Positions 24,764 through 33,788 of a stretch of DNA of 64,000 nucleotides are shown in pieces. The notes below the pieces were generated by a model. That model ran no database searches, was not told the DNA's origin, and saw only the letters and a list, made by a program, of their open reading frames with translations. This stretch comes from DASYXT01 sp035934555 (GTDB lineage: Bacteria; Verrucomicrobiota; Verrucomicrobiia; Limisphaerales; UBA8199): the NCBI GenBank assembly GCA_035934555.1, contig DASYXT010000039.1:1-64000 (forward strand), given 5' to 3'. A program made the position numbers and the translations under genes. The stretch's first letter is position 1, and each line of letters opens with the position of its first letter.

Positions 24764-25693
24764 TTACAGCTTTTCCATGACTCGTAACTGCGCACTGCGG
24801 CTGCGCGGGTTGGCAGCCAACTCCGCAGCCCCTGGCTGCAGCGCCTTGCGGCTCACCAGCCGCAGTTCCGGCGCGCGGGGTTGCCGCAACTCCGGCACAT
24901 CCACCGGCCCGGTGAAGGTGTAATCCCGCGCCCGGGTTCGTCCAAATTCCTTCACGCGGCGGTCTTCCAGCGAATGAAACGTAACCACCGCCAACCGGCC
25001 CCCGGGCCGCAACACCTGCAGCGCCGCTGCCAAACCTCGGTCCAGCGCCCCGAGTTCGTCGTTGACGACCATTCGCAGCGCCTGAAAAACATGCGTCGCC
25101 GGATGCGTCTTCTTGCCTTGCCGCGGCGCGGCGCGCTCAATCAACTCTGCCAGTTGGCGCGTGGTGTCGAGCGGCTGCGCCTGCCGCCGCTCGACGAGCA
25201 CCCGCGCCAGGCGGCGGGACTGCCGCTCGCCGCCTAATTCCCAAAACCAACGGGCTAAATCTTCTTCGCTGGCGGTGTTGACCAACTCCGCGGCCGTCAA
25301 CGCCTGCCGCCGGTCCATCCGCATGTCCAGCGGCCCATCCTGCTGAAAACTGAATCCGCGTTCCGCCTGGTCCAATTGCGGCGAGCTCACGCCCAGGTCC
25401 AACAAAACTCCGTCGCAACTGCCCGCCGGCACCCACTGCGCCAGTTCCGCAAAATTTCCCTGCCGCAACTCGAATCGCCCGGCGAATTGCGCCAGGCGCG
25501 CCCGCGCGGTCTCAACCGCGGCGGCATCCCGGTCGCAACCAAATAACCAGCCCGTCGGCGCACTTTCCGCCAAAATGGCTGCCGCATGTCCACCACCACC
25601 GAGCGTCCCATCGGCGTAACGTCCGCGTGGGCCCGGCCGCAGCGCTTCCAACACCTCGGCCAGCAGAACCGGTTGATGGACGAATGACGGCAC
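24764..25693 (-). CDS. rsmH: 16S rRNA (cytosine(1402)-N4)-methyltransferase RsmH (MraW)
   Basis: RsmH methylates C1402 of 16S rRNA. The sequence SFVHQPVLLAEVLEAL opens the protein, followed by the SAM loop YADGTLGGGGHAAAIL, then GVLLDLGVSSPQLDQAERGFSFQQDGPLDMRMD and, near the end, LAVVTFHSLEDRRVK. All are family hallmarks. I chose a GTG at 25693: it has an upstream GGGAGAG, gives 309 residues as in other RsmH, and does not overlap the preceding gene. The longer form from 25756 is less likely. Confidence 0.94.
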   Translation of the reverse strand: MPSFVHQPVLLAEVLEALRPGPRGRYADGTLGGGGHAAAILAESAPTGWLFGCDRDAAAVETARARLAQFAGRFELRQGNFAELAQWVPAGSCDGVLLDLGVSSPQLDQAERGFSFQQDGPLDMRMDRRQALTAAELVNTASEEDLARWFWELGGERQSRRLARVLVERRQAQPLDTTRQLAELIERAAPRQGKKTHPATHVFQALRMVVNDELGALDRGLAAALQVLRPGGRLAVVTFHSLEDRRVKEFGRTRARDYTFTGPVDVPELRQPRAPELRLVSRKALQPGAAELAANPRSRSAQLRVMEKL

Positions 25694-25710
25694 TGCGCAT
25701 CGGCTCTCCC

Positions 25711-26391
25711 TCAGCTCGCGGGTTTGCCACCAAACCAACCGGCCATACGGCTCCAACCGCCCGCACCGGCTTCAACCGCGACCAGCTCGGGCTGGGATTT
25801 CGGCACGGTCGGCCGCGCGGGCACGATCTCCAGGTCGCTCTCGCTCAAATCGTTTCGCACCACCTTCACCCGGTCGAGCGACAGTTCTCCTTGCACCATC
25901 GGCTTGGCCATGCGGGCGCTCGGTGCCGGCGCAGCGGTCTTGTGTTTCCACGGCAGCTTTGGCATTACCCCTGACAACGACCTGACGCCCTCCGCCAATC
26001 GGCTGAAGGCCTTGCGCGCGGGTGCGGTTGGCGCTGCCGATGTGCGGCCAGGTTCCGCCGTAGTCCCCGCCGGGCGTGAAGCTTCCGCGCATTGTGCCAG
26101 TACGGTCGGACTTGGATCTGGCGTTAGCTCAGCGGGCATGGGTGAAATCGCCGCAGGAACCGGCACGACTTTCTGCGCCTGGGGAGGTGTCTCGACCAAG
26201 GCGCCCTCTGACTCGGGGATCGGTGTGGGTGGAACCAACGAAATTTTTGCCGGAAGTGTGGTGGCTCGAAACGGATTCTTCTTCGAACCGAACTCGGGCA
26301 GAGCCCGCTTGCGCATCAGGTGATAGCGACCACAGGATTCTCCCAATCCCACCAAGCTCTTTCCCGCCGTCAATAGTCGCACCAGGCTCAT
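25711..26391 (-). CDS. Unknown Pro/Ala-rich protein between mraZ and rsmH
   Basis: The 226-residue protein has a compact N-terminus, MSLVRLLTAGKSLVGLGESC followed by GRYHLMRKRALPEFGSKKNPF, then about 130 residues rich in Pro, Ala and Thr, and a C-terminal part with an acidic segment (QGELSLDRVKVVRNDLSESDLEIVPAR) and GAGGWSRMAGWFGGKPAS. It looks like two short motifs joined by a flexible linker, as in adaptor proteins. It has no signal peptide, so it is probably cytoplasmic. I recall similar proteins at this position in related Verrucomicrobia but know no function. It is probably cotranscribed with mraZ (gap of 4 bases). Confidence 0.7.
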   Translation of the reverse strand: MSLVRLLTAGKSLVGLGESCGRYHLMRKRALPEFGSKKNPFRATTLPAKISLVPPTPIPESEGALVETPPQAQKVVPVPAAISPMPAELTPDPSPTVLAQCAEASRPAGTTAEPGRTSAAPTAPARKAFSRLAEGVRSLSGVMPKLPWKHKTAAPAPSARMAKPMVQGELSLDRVKVVRNDLSESDLEIVPARPTVPKSQPELVAVEAGAGGWSRMAGWFGGKPAS

Positions 26392-26395
26392 AGGT

Positions 26396-26860
26396 TTATT
26401 CCATCAGCTTGAAGGCTTCCTGGGCCATGATCGCGTCGGACGACTGGACCTTCTCGTAACGCTCCGGGCTCCAGATTTCGAATCGGTCCAACAGGCCCAC
26501 CAACTTCGCTTCTTCGGTTATCCCTGCCGCCCGCGCCATCGGCTCCGGAATGCAAATCCGCCCTGCTTTATCCAACGCGACCTGTTCGGATTGGCTGCCA
26601 ATAAATCGCTTCAGGACTACCTTGTTCGGATCGGTGTGCGGCATTGCATCGATATCCGCCATCAAATCCGCCATCTCCTTCGGCGGCAAAACCCGCAGAC
26701 AAGGGCCCTCTTTCGGCTTGGGCCACAGAACCAACGTGAACTGCACCCCGGGCGATGCCGGCCGCCATTTAGCGGGAATTTGGACCCGACGTTTTTCGTC
26801 CACCCCGTGCTGGTAACACGAGTTAAAAACGGTCGTTTCAGTTTGCAGAACAGGGTCCAT
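26396..26860 (-). CDS. mraZ: Transcriptional regulator MraZ
   Basis: MraZ is an AbrB-like DNA-binding protein that controls the division cluster from its first position. Two SpoVT/AbrB half-domains are visible: CYQHGVDEKRRVQIPAKWR in the first and EQVALDKAGRICIPEPMARAAGI in the second, each with the D-x-(K/R)-x-R-x-x-I-P motif. Length (154) is standard. Five 10-base repeats upstream (26884-26933) look like the site it binds. Confidence 0.95.
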   Translation of the reverse strand: MDPVLQTETTVFNSCYQHGVDEKRRVQIPAKWRPASPGVQFTLVLWPKPKEGPCLRVLPPKEMADLMADIDAMPHTDPNKVVLKRFIGSQSEQVALDKAGRICIPEPMARAAGITEEAKLVGLLDRFEIWSPERYEKVQSSDAIMAQEAFKLME

Positions 26861-26883
26861 TAGTTATTCACCGGGGCCAGAGT

Positions 26884-26933
26884 GGTGCACCTTTGCCCCA
26901 CAACGCTACACTTTCTGCCACTTCCCCCCACTT
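26884..26933 (-). promoter_or_regulatory. MraZ-type operator: five 10-bp repeats
   Basis: Read on the minus strand, the 50 bases split into five consecutive units of 10 with the consensus AAGTGNNNNN. The clearest are AAGTGGCAGA and AAGTGTAGCG; the fourth starts TTGTG and the fifth AAGGTG. A repeat of GTG-type boxes with one helical turn between them, in front of mraZ, is the known binding pattern of MraZ. TTGACA lies just upstream (26941 to 26936) and could be a -35 element, which would put the repeats over the promoter and fit autorepression. Confidence 0.75.
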
Positions 26934-27155
26934 GCTGTCAACAGTTTTTAGCGGAAGTTATTCAAAAGTTATTCACAAACCGCCGCTAAGGCTGAATCAA
27001 CGGTAAATGAAAGCGAAACGTTAACGATAACGGAATCAAATGTCATTCCGATCCAGCCCCGGCCAGAGCGTCCGTCTCCTCTGATTTTAAGCAACGCTAA
27101 GGCAATCAACTACTTTGACTTATACTGCGCCTTGGCCTAGGATTTTCCGGCCAGC

Positions 27156-29771
27156 ATGAAGACGCTCCCCACCTTCGCGTTCATTTTGATGGCCGCTATT
27201 TCGGTTCCCGCATCGCCATTGCCACCGGGTTGCCGGCAATTCCTGGAAGCGCACTGCACCGAATGTCATGACGGCGATCTGAAAAAGGGGGGATTGGATT
27301 TAACGGCGTTCCCGTACGACCTGGCACAGCCCGCTAATTTTGCGGAGTGGGTGCTGGTGCATGATCGGATTAGCCGTGGGGAGATGCCGCCGAAGAAAAA
27401 GCCCCGGCCGGATGCCAAAGAGGCGGCGGCTTTTTTGAGTTCGCTTTCTGCGTCGCTGATCTCGGCCGAGCAGCAGCGGATTGATTTGGCGGGTCGCTCG
27501 ATGCAGCGGCGATTGAATCGGTACGAGTACGAGAACGCGCTGCGCGATCTGCTGCACGCGCCGTGGCTGCAGGTGCGCGACGCGCTGCCGGAGGACGGTG
27601 AAGCGTTTCGTTTCAACAAGGTGGGCGAGGCGCTGGATATGTCGCACGTGCAGATGGCGCGGTATTTGAGCGTGGCGGATTACGCGTTGCGCCAGGCGAT
27701 GGCGCCGTACGCTGAGCAGCCTGCGGTCAAAGTTCATCGGTACTACACGCGGGACCAGGGCAGCTACACCGGGCCGATGAAATTCGATGTCTTCAACACC
27801 GCGCCCGAACGCGCGACGTTTCCAGTGCTCGGGTTGGAAGGCCAACCTGAAGTGCGCGCCGGACGCGCGCCGCTGACCAGCACCAATCCCGCCGTTCGCG
27901 AACTCGAAGGAGTGGGCGTCGTTGCGAGCGCTTACGAGCCGATCGAGCCGAAGTTTAATCAGTTCCGCGCGCCCGTCCCAGGGCATTACAAACTCCGCTT
28001 CAATGCCTATTCAGTTTGGGTAGGCCCGGGCAAAGGCGCGGAGTGGTACGTTCCGGATCTCGACAACATTTCGCGCGGTCACCGGGACGAACCAATCACC
28101 ATTACGGCCGACACGCCACCGGGCCGCCTGCGCACGCTGGGTCATTTCGATGCGACACCTGAGCCCGCCGTGCATGAGTTGGATGTATGGCTGCTTGCGG
28201 GAGAATTGATCCGCCCGGACGCCGGCCGCTTGTTCCGCTCGCGTCCGGGACGAGGCCGCTGGCACAATCCTTTAGCGGAAACAAATGGGCAACCCGGCGT
28301 GGTCTTTCGCTGGATGGAAGTTGAAGGCCCGCTGTACGACCAATGGCCGCCGGCCGGCCACACGCTCATGTTCGGTGACCTGCCCATGACGAATCGCGTC
28401 CTTATCGCCGTAAGCACTGGAGATGCGAAGCCTCGGCGGCGCCGGCAGTTTCAACCCGCGCCAGGTGTCGAAGTGCTCTCCAAAGAGCCGATGGTCGATG
28501 CCGAGCGTTTGCTGGGCGGGTTCCTCAAGCAGGCCTATCGGCATCCAACAACCCCGGCTGATGTGCGGCGGTTTCTGCCGGTGGTCCGGGCGGCGTTGGC
28601 GCAGGGGGATTCGTTCACGGAAGCGATGCTGGCCGCCTACACGGCTGTGCTCTGTTCGCCGGAGTTTGTTTATCTCGAAGAACAGCCAGGGCCGCTCGAC
28701 GATTACGCGCTGGCTTCGCGACTGTCCTTTTTCCTGTGGAATTCACCGCCCGACGCCGAGCTGCGGCAGTGCGCCAATGGGCATCAGTTGCATCGGCCCG
28801 AAGTTTTGCGCGCGCAAACCGAGCGATTGCTAAACGATCCGAAATCAACGCGGTTTATCACGGCGTTCCTGGATTACTGGCTCGACTTGCGCAAAATGCT
28901 CGACACCGCGCCTGATGCCGAGCTCTATTCGGATTATTACCTGGATGACTTGCTGACGGAATCGGCTCTCGAGGAGCCCCGCGACTTTTTCGCTGAACTG
29001 GTCCGGGATGATTTGCCGGCGCGCAACATCGTCGCGTCGGATTTCACGTATGTGAACGAACGGCTGGCGGCGCATTACGGCCTGCCGCCGGTGCAGGGCG
29101 TCGCGTTGCGTCGAGTCAAGTTGCCGCCTGACAGCCCTCGCGGCGGGTTGCTGACGGACGCCGCCGTGCTCAAGGTTACCGCCAACGGAACGACGACATC
29201 GCCTGTGCTGCGTGGTGTTTGGGTAATGGAACGCATCCTGGGCCAGCCGGCGCCGGCTAAACCGGCCAGCGTTCCCGCCATCGAACCCGACACGCGCGGG
29301 GCGGTGACGATTCGTCAGCAACTCGAGAAACATCGGTCGCAAGAAAGCTGCGCCGCATGCCATGCGAAGATGGACCCCGCGGGCTTCGCTCTGGAGAACT
29401 TCGATGTGATGGGTGGCTGGCGCGACCGTTACCGCGCCGAGGGCCCGGGCGGGCCTCCTGAACCGGGCATTGCCAAGAGCGGTCAAAAGTTCTCGTTCCA
29501 TTACGCATTGCCGGTCGATGCGAGCGGTGTGTTGCCGGACGGCCGCAGATTTCAAGACATCCGGGAGCTAAAGCGGCTGCTGCTCGCAAATGAGGAGCAA
29601 CTCGCGCGCAACCTGGTCCGGCAACTGTCGATTTATGCGACGGGGGCGCCGGTCCGCTTTGCTGATCGAGGTCAGATAGAAAGCATCCTGGCCCGCGCTC
29701 GCCCCAGCCAGTATGGCGTGCGCTCGCTTATTTGTGAATTGGTACAGAGCCCGCTTTTTACGAAAAAATGA
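27156..29771 (+). CDS. DUF1592/DUF1588/DUF1587-family protein with cytochrome c motifs
   Basis: An 871-residue exported protein with a signal peptide and an N-terminal CTECHD heme-type motif (residues 34-39, CxxCH), part of the planctomycete-type cytochrome c domain. DUF1587 follows (MQRRLNRYEYENALRDLLH), then a carbohydrate-binding-like middle part, DUF1595 and DUF1592 (LASRLSFFLWNSPPDAELR...FLDYWLDLRKM), DUF1588 (LPPDSPRGGLLTDAAVLKVT...ESCAACHAKMDPAGFALENFD, a second CxxCH) and DUF1585 at the end. Such proteins are abundant in Planctomycetes and Verrucomicrobia and are usually encoded with a DUF1552 protein, as here. A role in oxidising polysaccharide or other polymers in the periplasm has been suggested, not shown. 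Confidence 0.85.
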   Translation: MKTLPTFAFILMAAISVPASPLPPGCRQFLEAHCTECHDGDLKKGGLDLTAFPYDLAQPANFAEWVLVHDRISRGEMPPKKKPRPDAKEAAAFLSSLSASLISAEQQRIDLAGRSMQRRLNRYEYENALRDLLHAPWLQVRDALPEDGEAFRFNKVGEALDMSHVQMARYLSVADYALRQAMAPYAEQPAVKVHRYYTRDQGSYTGPMKFDVFNTAPERATFPVLGLEGQPEVRAGRAPLTSTNPAVRELEGVGVVASAYEPIEPKFNQFRAPVPGHYKLRFNAYSVWVGPGKGAEWYVPDLDNISRGHRDEPITITADTPPGRLRTLGHFDATPEPAVHELDVWLLAGELIRPDAGRLFRSRPGRGRWHNPLAETNGQPGVVFRWMEVEGPLYDQWPPAGHTLMFGDLPMTNRVLIAVSTGDAKPRRRRQFQPAPGVEVLSKEPMVDAERLLGGFLKQAYRHPTTPADVRRFLPVVRAALAQGDSFTEAMLAAYTAVLCSPEFVYLEEQPGPLDDYALASRLSFFLWNSPPDAELRQCANGHQLHRPEVLRAQTERLLNDPKSTRFITAFLDYWLDLRKMLDTAPDAELYSDYYLDDLLTESALEEPRDFFAELVRDDLPARNIVASDFTYVNERLAAHYGLPPVQGVALRRVKLPPDSPRGGLLTDAAVLKVTANGTTTSPVLRGVWVMERILGQPAPAKPASVPAIEPDTRGAVTIRQQLEKHRSQESCAACHAKMDPAGFALENFDVMGGWRDRYRAEGPGGPPEPGIAKSGQKFSFHYALPVDASGVLPDGRRFQDIRELKRLLLANEEQLARNLVRQLSIYATGAPVRFADRGQIESILARARPSQYGVRSLICELVQSPLFTKK

Positions 29772-29786
29772 CTGGATACTGAACAC

Positions 29787-31103
29787 ATGCACATCACGAC
29801 CCACCGCCCGCTCTCGCGCCGCGCATTTCTGCGAGGCGCCGGCATTCTCATTTCGCTTCCGCTGCTCGAGGCGATGACACCCGCCTTCGCCGGCGTTGTT
29901 CGGGCCACGCCCCCGGCGTCTGCGCCCAAGCCGCGACGGTTCCTCGGCGTCTGCAACAATCTTGGCCTGCTGCCGGATCAGTTTTTTCCCAAGGAAGCAG
30001 GGCGTGACTATACGCTCTCGCCGTATCTCGAAGTGCTGCAGGCGCATCGTGACCAGTTCACGGTGTTCAGCGGCGTATGGCACCCGGACGTTGATGGCGG
30101 GCATCCGGCCGATAACTGCTTTTTAACTGCGGCGCCGCATCCGGGCAGCGCCGGGTTCCGCAACACCATCTCCCTGGATCAATATATTGCCGAACGCATG
30201 GGGCCTCTCACGCGTTTTCCCTCGCTCACGCTGGGGGTGAATGTCTTGCAGGGCCAGCGGAGCTTGTCCTGGACCGGTTCGGGCGCGTTGATCCCTTGTG
30301 AGGAGAAGGCGGCTGACGTTTTTGCGTTGATGTTCCTGCAGGGCACCAAAAGCGAAACCGACGCGCAGGTTCGCAAGCTCGAGCTGGGCCAAAGCATTCT
30401 CGACGCCGTCGCCGGCCAGGCCAGGGATTTAGAGCGGAAAGTCGGCGCGCGCGACCGTGATCGGCTGGACCAATACTTCACCAGCGTGCGTGAATTGGAA
30501 AAACGCATGCAGATGTCGAAGGAATGGGAGAATCGGCCCAAGCCGAAGGTGACCGCGCCCATGCCGCTGGACCCGGCCAGCCCCAAAGCTTACATGGACA
30601 AAGTGAAGCTGATGTACGACATGGCGCGGCTGGCATTCGAGACCGACTCGACCCGCTCGATCTCTTTGCTGTTGGACAGCGTCAATTCGCCGGCGATTGA
30701 GTTTGGGACGGTGAAGACGACCGACGGCTATCACAACCTATCGCATCATGGCAAGTCCAAGGAGAAGCTGGCGCAATTGCAGGCCATCGACGAATGGCAC
30801 ATGAAACTACTGTCCGATTTGTTCGCGCAACTTAAGGCGGTGCGGGAGGATGGCGAAACGCTGCTGGACCGAACGATGATCCTGTACGGCTCGAATCTCG
30901 GTAACGCCAACACGCATGTGACGACAAATCTGCCGGCGATTTTTGCCGGCGGCGGATTCCGGCACGGACAGCACCTGGCGTTTAACACCGAGCATAATTA
31001 CCCGCTGCCGAACCTGTTCGTATCGATCTTGCAACGATTTGGGCTGGAAACGGAGCGGTTTGCCTCCGCAACCGGCACGATGCGGGGTTTGGAAGCGACT
31101 TAA
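29787..31103 (+). CDS. DUF1552 protein, Tat-exported
   Basis: The 438-residue protein starts with a twin-arginine signal (LSRRAFLRGAGILISLPLLE). The body matches DUF1552: RRFLGVCNNLGLLPDQFFP, TVFSGVWHPDVDGGHPADNCFLTAAPHP, SLDQYIAERMG, and the C-terminal LYGSNLGNANTHVTTNLPAIFAGGGFRHGQHLAF. It is the usual partner of DUF1592 proteins and lies 15 bases downstream of one, so the two are probably exported and act together. The Tat signal suggests a folded, possibly metal-containing protein. The fold resembles alkaline phosphatase/sulfatase-like DUF1501 proteins, but no catalytic residues can be assigned. Confidence 0.85.
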   Translation: MHITTHRPLSRRAFLRGAGILISLPLLEAMTPAFAGVVRATPPASAPKPRRFLGVCNNLGLLPDQFFPKEAGRDYTLSPYLEVLQAHRDQFTVFSGVWHPDVDGGHPADNCFLTAAPHPGSAGFRNTISLDQYIAERMGPLTRFPSLTLGVNVLQGQRSLSWTGSGALIPCEEKAADVFALMFLQGTKSETDAQVRKLELGQSILDAVAGQARDLERKVGARDRDRLDQYFTSVRELEKRMQMSKEWENRPKPKVTAPMPLDPASPKAYMDKVKLMYDMARLAFETDSTRSISLLLDSVNSPAIEFGTVKTTDGYHNLSHHGKSKEKLAQLQAIDEWHMKLLSDLFAQLKAVREDGETLLDRTMILYGSNLGNANTHVTTNLPAIFAGGGFRHGQHLAFNTEHNYPLPNLFVSILQRFGLETERFASATGTMRGLEAT

Positions 31104-31242
31104 TCGCGCCGAGCCCTTGGTGCACAGCACCATGGCTATGCATGGGCGGGATTGCTCTTTCATGAGGCTCGTTCCCGTTGCGTTGCCTTCAACCACTGTC
31201 TTTGCGCTTGCCAATGCCGCCATCACCCGGGCATTTTCCCTC

Positions 31243-32808
31243 ATGGCAGCAATCAAAGAACCCGATACCCTGGATAGCAGGTTTTACAAGTCGGCGGAGG
31301 CGTTCTTTTCCGCTTACCACAGCATCGGCCTGACCTTTGACGACGTCACCCTCGCGACACTCTATTCGGAGGTCCTGCCGCGCGAAACCCAACTGGATAC
31401 CGAACTGGCGCCCGGTCTGCAGCTTCATATTCCCATCATATCGTCCGACATGGACACCGTAACCGAGTCGCGCATGGCCATTGCGATGGCGTTGAACGGC
31501 GGCCTGGGGCTGATCCACTACAACATGGGCGAGCGCGAGCAACTGTCCGAGGTCAGCCGCGTAAAGAACCATGTCCATGGCCTAATCCAGGAGCCCATCA
31601 AAGCTGCGCCGGACCAGTTCATCGGGGAAGTTTTGAACCTGATCGAGAAGAAGCACTTCTCCTTCAGCACATTCCCAGTGGTCGATGTGCAAGGGCGGTT
31701 GGTGGGGCTGCTGCCGGGCCAGGTGGTCAAGCAGCGCTATGCCAAGCGCAAAGTCTCCGAGGCGCTCACGCCGCGCAGCCAGGTGCAGACCATCACCAAA
31801 AAGGAGTTGGGTCGCGATCCCATCGCGCGCGCCGATAAATTTTTTACGGACCACCCCGGCATTCACAAATTGCTGGTGGTCGATGACCAGGACAGGCTCC
31901 ACGGCCTGTTCACGCTCAGCGACGTCGAACGCATCACCCAGGAACGCAACGCTCAGTTCAAACCTGCCCGCGACGCGAGTTTCCGCCTGGTGTGCGGCGC
32001 GGCAGTTTCCGCGACGCGCAACGCCTTCGGTGAGTTGGATCGGGAACGCATCCTGGCGCACGTCGGTGGGCTCGTCGAACGCGGGGTCGATGCGGTCGCC
32101 GTCTCCACCGCTCATGGTCACAGCAAAGGTGTGGGTGATGCCGTGCGGATGTTGCGCGACGCGTTTCCGAAGCTGCCTCTGGTCGCCGGCAATGTCACTA
32201 GCGCCGCGGGCGTCGAATTTCTCGCCGACGCCGGCGCCAATTGCATCAAGGTCGGCCAGGGCCCGGGTTCGATTTGCACCACCCGCATTGTGGCGGGAGT
32301 CGGCATTCCGCAAATGACGGCGCTGTTCGTAACGTCGCAAGCGGCGCAGCGCAGACGCGTCACGATTCTGGCCGACGGCGGCATTGCCAAATCGGGCGAC
32401 GTGGTCAAAGCGCTGACGCTGGCGCAGGCGGTCATTTCCGGCGGGCTCTTTGCCGGGTGCCCGGAAACGCCTGGTGAAGTGATGGAAATTAGCGGGAAAC
32501 GGTATAAACAGTATCGCGGGATGGGCAGTTTGGCGGCGATGAAAGCCGGCTCGGCGGCCCGTTACGGGCACAACTCGGATGCGAACCGCAAGCTGGCACC
32601 CGAGGGGGTCGAGGCATTGAAAGAGGTCACCGGTTCGGTGGACCGCGTGTTGGCGCAAATCATCGGCGGCATTCAATCGGGCATGGGTTATTTGGGCGCG
32701 GCGAACCTCGAGCAATTGCGCCAGAAGGCGCGTTTCATCCGGGTCAGCCCGGCGGGCCAGCGGGAAGCCGCGCCGCATGATGTCGTCGAGCTCAAGACGG
32801 GGAGTTGA
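31243..32808 (+). CDS. guaB: IMP dehydrogenase
   Basis: IMPDH oxidises IMP to XMP with NAD, the first committed step to GMP. The 521-residue product has the barrel start GLTFDDVTLATLYSEVLP, two CBS domains in the middle (about 110-230), the active-site loop GPGSICTTRIVAGVG with the catalytic Cys near residue 344, and the IMP loop YRGMGSLAAMKAG. The flap after it is slightly unlike that of the major bacterial form (SAARYGHNSDANRKLAPEGVEA), close to the variant found in eukaryotic-like or GuaB2 types. The frame is open upstream to 30943, overlapping the DUF1552 gene; I chose the ATG at 31243 since homology begins about 25 residues later. Confidence 0.92.
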   Translation: MAAIKEPDTLDSRFYKSAEAFFSAYHSIGLTFDDVTLATLYSEVLPRETQLDTELAPGLQLHIPIISSDMDTVTESRMAIAMALNGGLGLIHYNMGEREQLSEVSRVKNHVHGLIQEPIKAAPDQFIGEVLNLIEKKHFSFSTFPVVDVQGRLVGLLPGQVVKQRYAKRKVSEALTPRSQVQTITKKELGRDPIARADKFFTDHPGIHKLLVVDDQDRLHGLFTLSDVERITQERNAQFKPARDASFRLVCGAAVSATRNAFGELDRERILAHVGGLVERGVDAVAVSTAHGHSKGVGDAVRMLRDAFPKLPLVAGNVTSAAGVEFLADAGANCIKVGQGPGSICTTRIVAGVGIPQMTALFVTSQAAQRRRVTILADGGIAKSGDVVKALTLAQAVISGGLFAGCPETPGEVMEISGKRYKQYRGMGSLAAMKAGSAARYGHNSDANRKLAPEGVEALKEVTGSVDRVLAQIIGGIQSGMGYLGAANLEQLRQKARFIRVSPAGQREAAPHDVVELKTGS

Positions 32809-32980
32809 AAATCAGAACAGGAAGTTCGATCAAGCCGTCGGCGCCACTTCCAAGCGGTTGAGGTACTCGGAGCGTTTGGCTTGCCACGCCCCGGCTGGTT
32901 ATGGCACAAAAAGGCATGTCAATCCGACGCATAATCGCGCTTAGGATGGAGCCGGAAAAAACTGGAGCATAAATTTCCCT

Positions 32981-33778
32981 ATGAACTGGTATTATGTTGC
33001 GGGCGGCCAGCAAGCGGGGCCAGTGGATGAGGCGCAGTTGGACCAATTGGTCCAGAGTGGGCAGGTGCAGCCGGAGACGCTGGTTTGGCACGAGGGGCTG
33101 CCCAATTGGCTGCCGTATCGCGAGGCGCGGCCGGAATCAGTTCCGGCCGGGGCGCCCGCAGCCGCTCCGGCCGGTCTGCGGCTCGAGGCCACCCCCCAGC
33201 CGGGCCCCAACGAGGCCGTCTGTGCCGAATGCGGCAAAACGTTCAACGTTCAGGACATGATCCCCTATGGGGCGATTCGGGTTTGCGCGTCCTGCAAGCC
33301 GATCCTGATGCAAAAGCTGGCCGAGGGCGCCCGCCTCAATACCGGCCAACTCAACTACGCAGGCTTCTGGACTCGCTTTGCCGCAATCTTTCTGGACGGG
33401 ATCATTCTTTGGGTGTTCAACACACTTCTCAATGTCTCTTTCGGTTTTGGCATGTTTCGCACGGCCAACCCGGGAGGCCCCGGTGCCTCACTACCGGTCG
33501 CTTTTTTTGTCGTGATATTCCTGGAGTTATTCGTCGCCCTGTCTTACGAGGTGGTCATGATTGGAAAATTCGGCGCCACACTGGGCAAAATGGCGTGCAA
33601 GATCAAGGTCGTCACCGCTGAGGGCGGGCGCGTGAGTTACCTCCGTTCGCTGGGCCGTTATTTTGCCAAGATGCTCAGCGGGGCGATTTGCGCCATCGGT
33701 TACATCATGGCTGGGTTCGATGAACAAAAACGGGCGCTGCATGACCGCATCTGCAACACCCGCGTGGTGCTGCGCTGA
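32981..33778 (+). CDS. GYF_2 - zinc ribbon - RDD membrane protein
   Basis: Three parts are visible. Residues 1-50 are a GYF_2 domain (MNWYYVAGGQQAGPVDEAQLDQLVQSGQ...WLPYR), a predicted peptide-binding module. A short Pro/Ala linker leads to a CxxC...CxxC zinc ribbon (CAECGKTFNVQDM...RVCASCKP, about 74-105). The rest is an RDD domain with three to four membrane segments (GFWTRFAAIFLDGIILWVFN with the Arg and Asp residues, then TLGKMACKIKVV and DEQKRALHDRICNTRVV). It is the first gene of a plus-strand run ending at 42664. Function unknown; the GYF and zinc parts face the cytoplasm if the RDD topology is usual. Confidence 0.8.
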   Translation: MNWYYVAGGQQAGPVDEAQLDQLVQSGQVQPETLVWHEGLPNWLPYREARPESVPAGAPAAAPAGLRLEATPQPGPNEAVCAECGKTFNVQDMIPYGAIRVCASCKPILMQKLAEGARLNTGQLNYAGFWTRFAAIFLDGIILWVFNTLLNVSFGFGMFRTANPGGPGASLPVAFFVVIFLELFVALSYEVVMIGKFGATLGKMACKIKVVTAEGGRVSYLRSLGRYFAKMLSGAICAIGYIMAGFDEQKRALHDRICNTRVVLR

Positions 33779-33788
33779 GCGGGGCCGG

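Noticed and set aside
31582..32778. 398-residue ORF antisense to guaB
   Set aside because: A shadow of the IMP dehydrogenase gene with abnormal composition (very high Arg and His).
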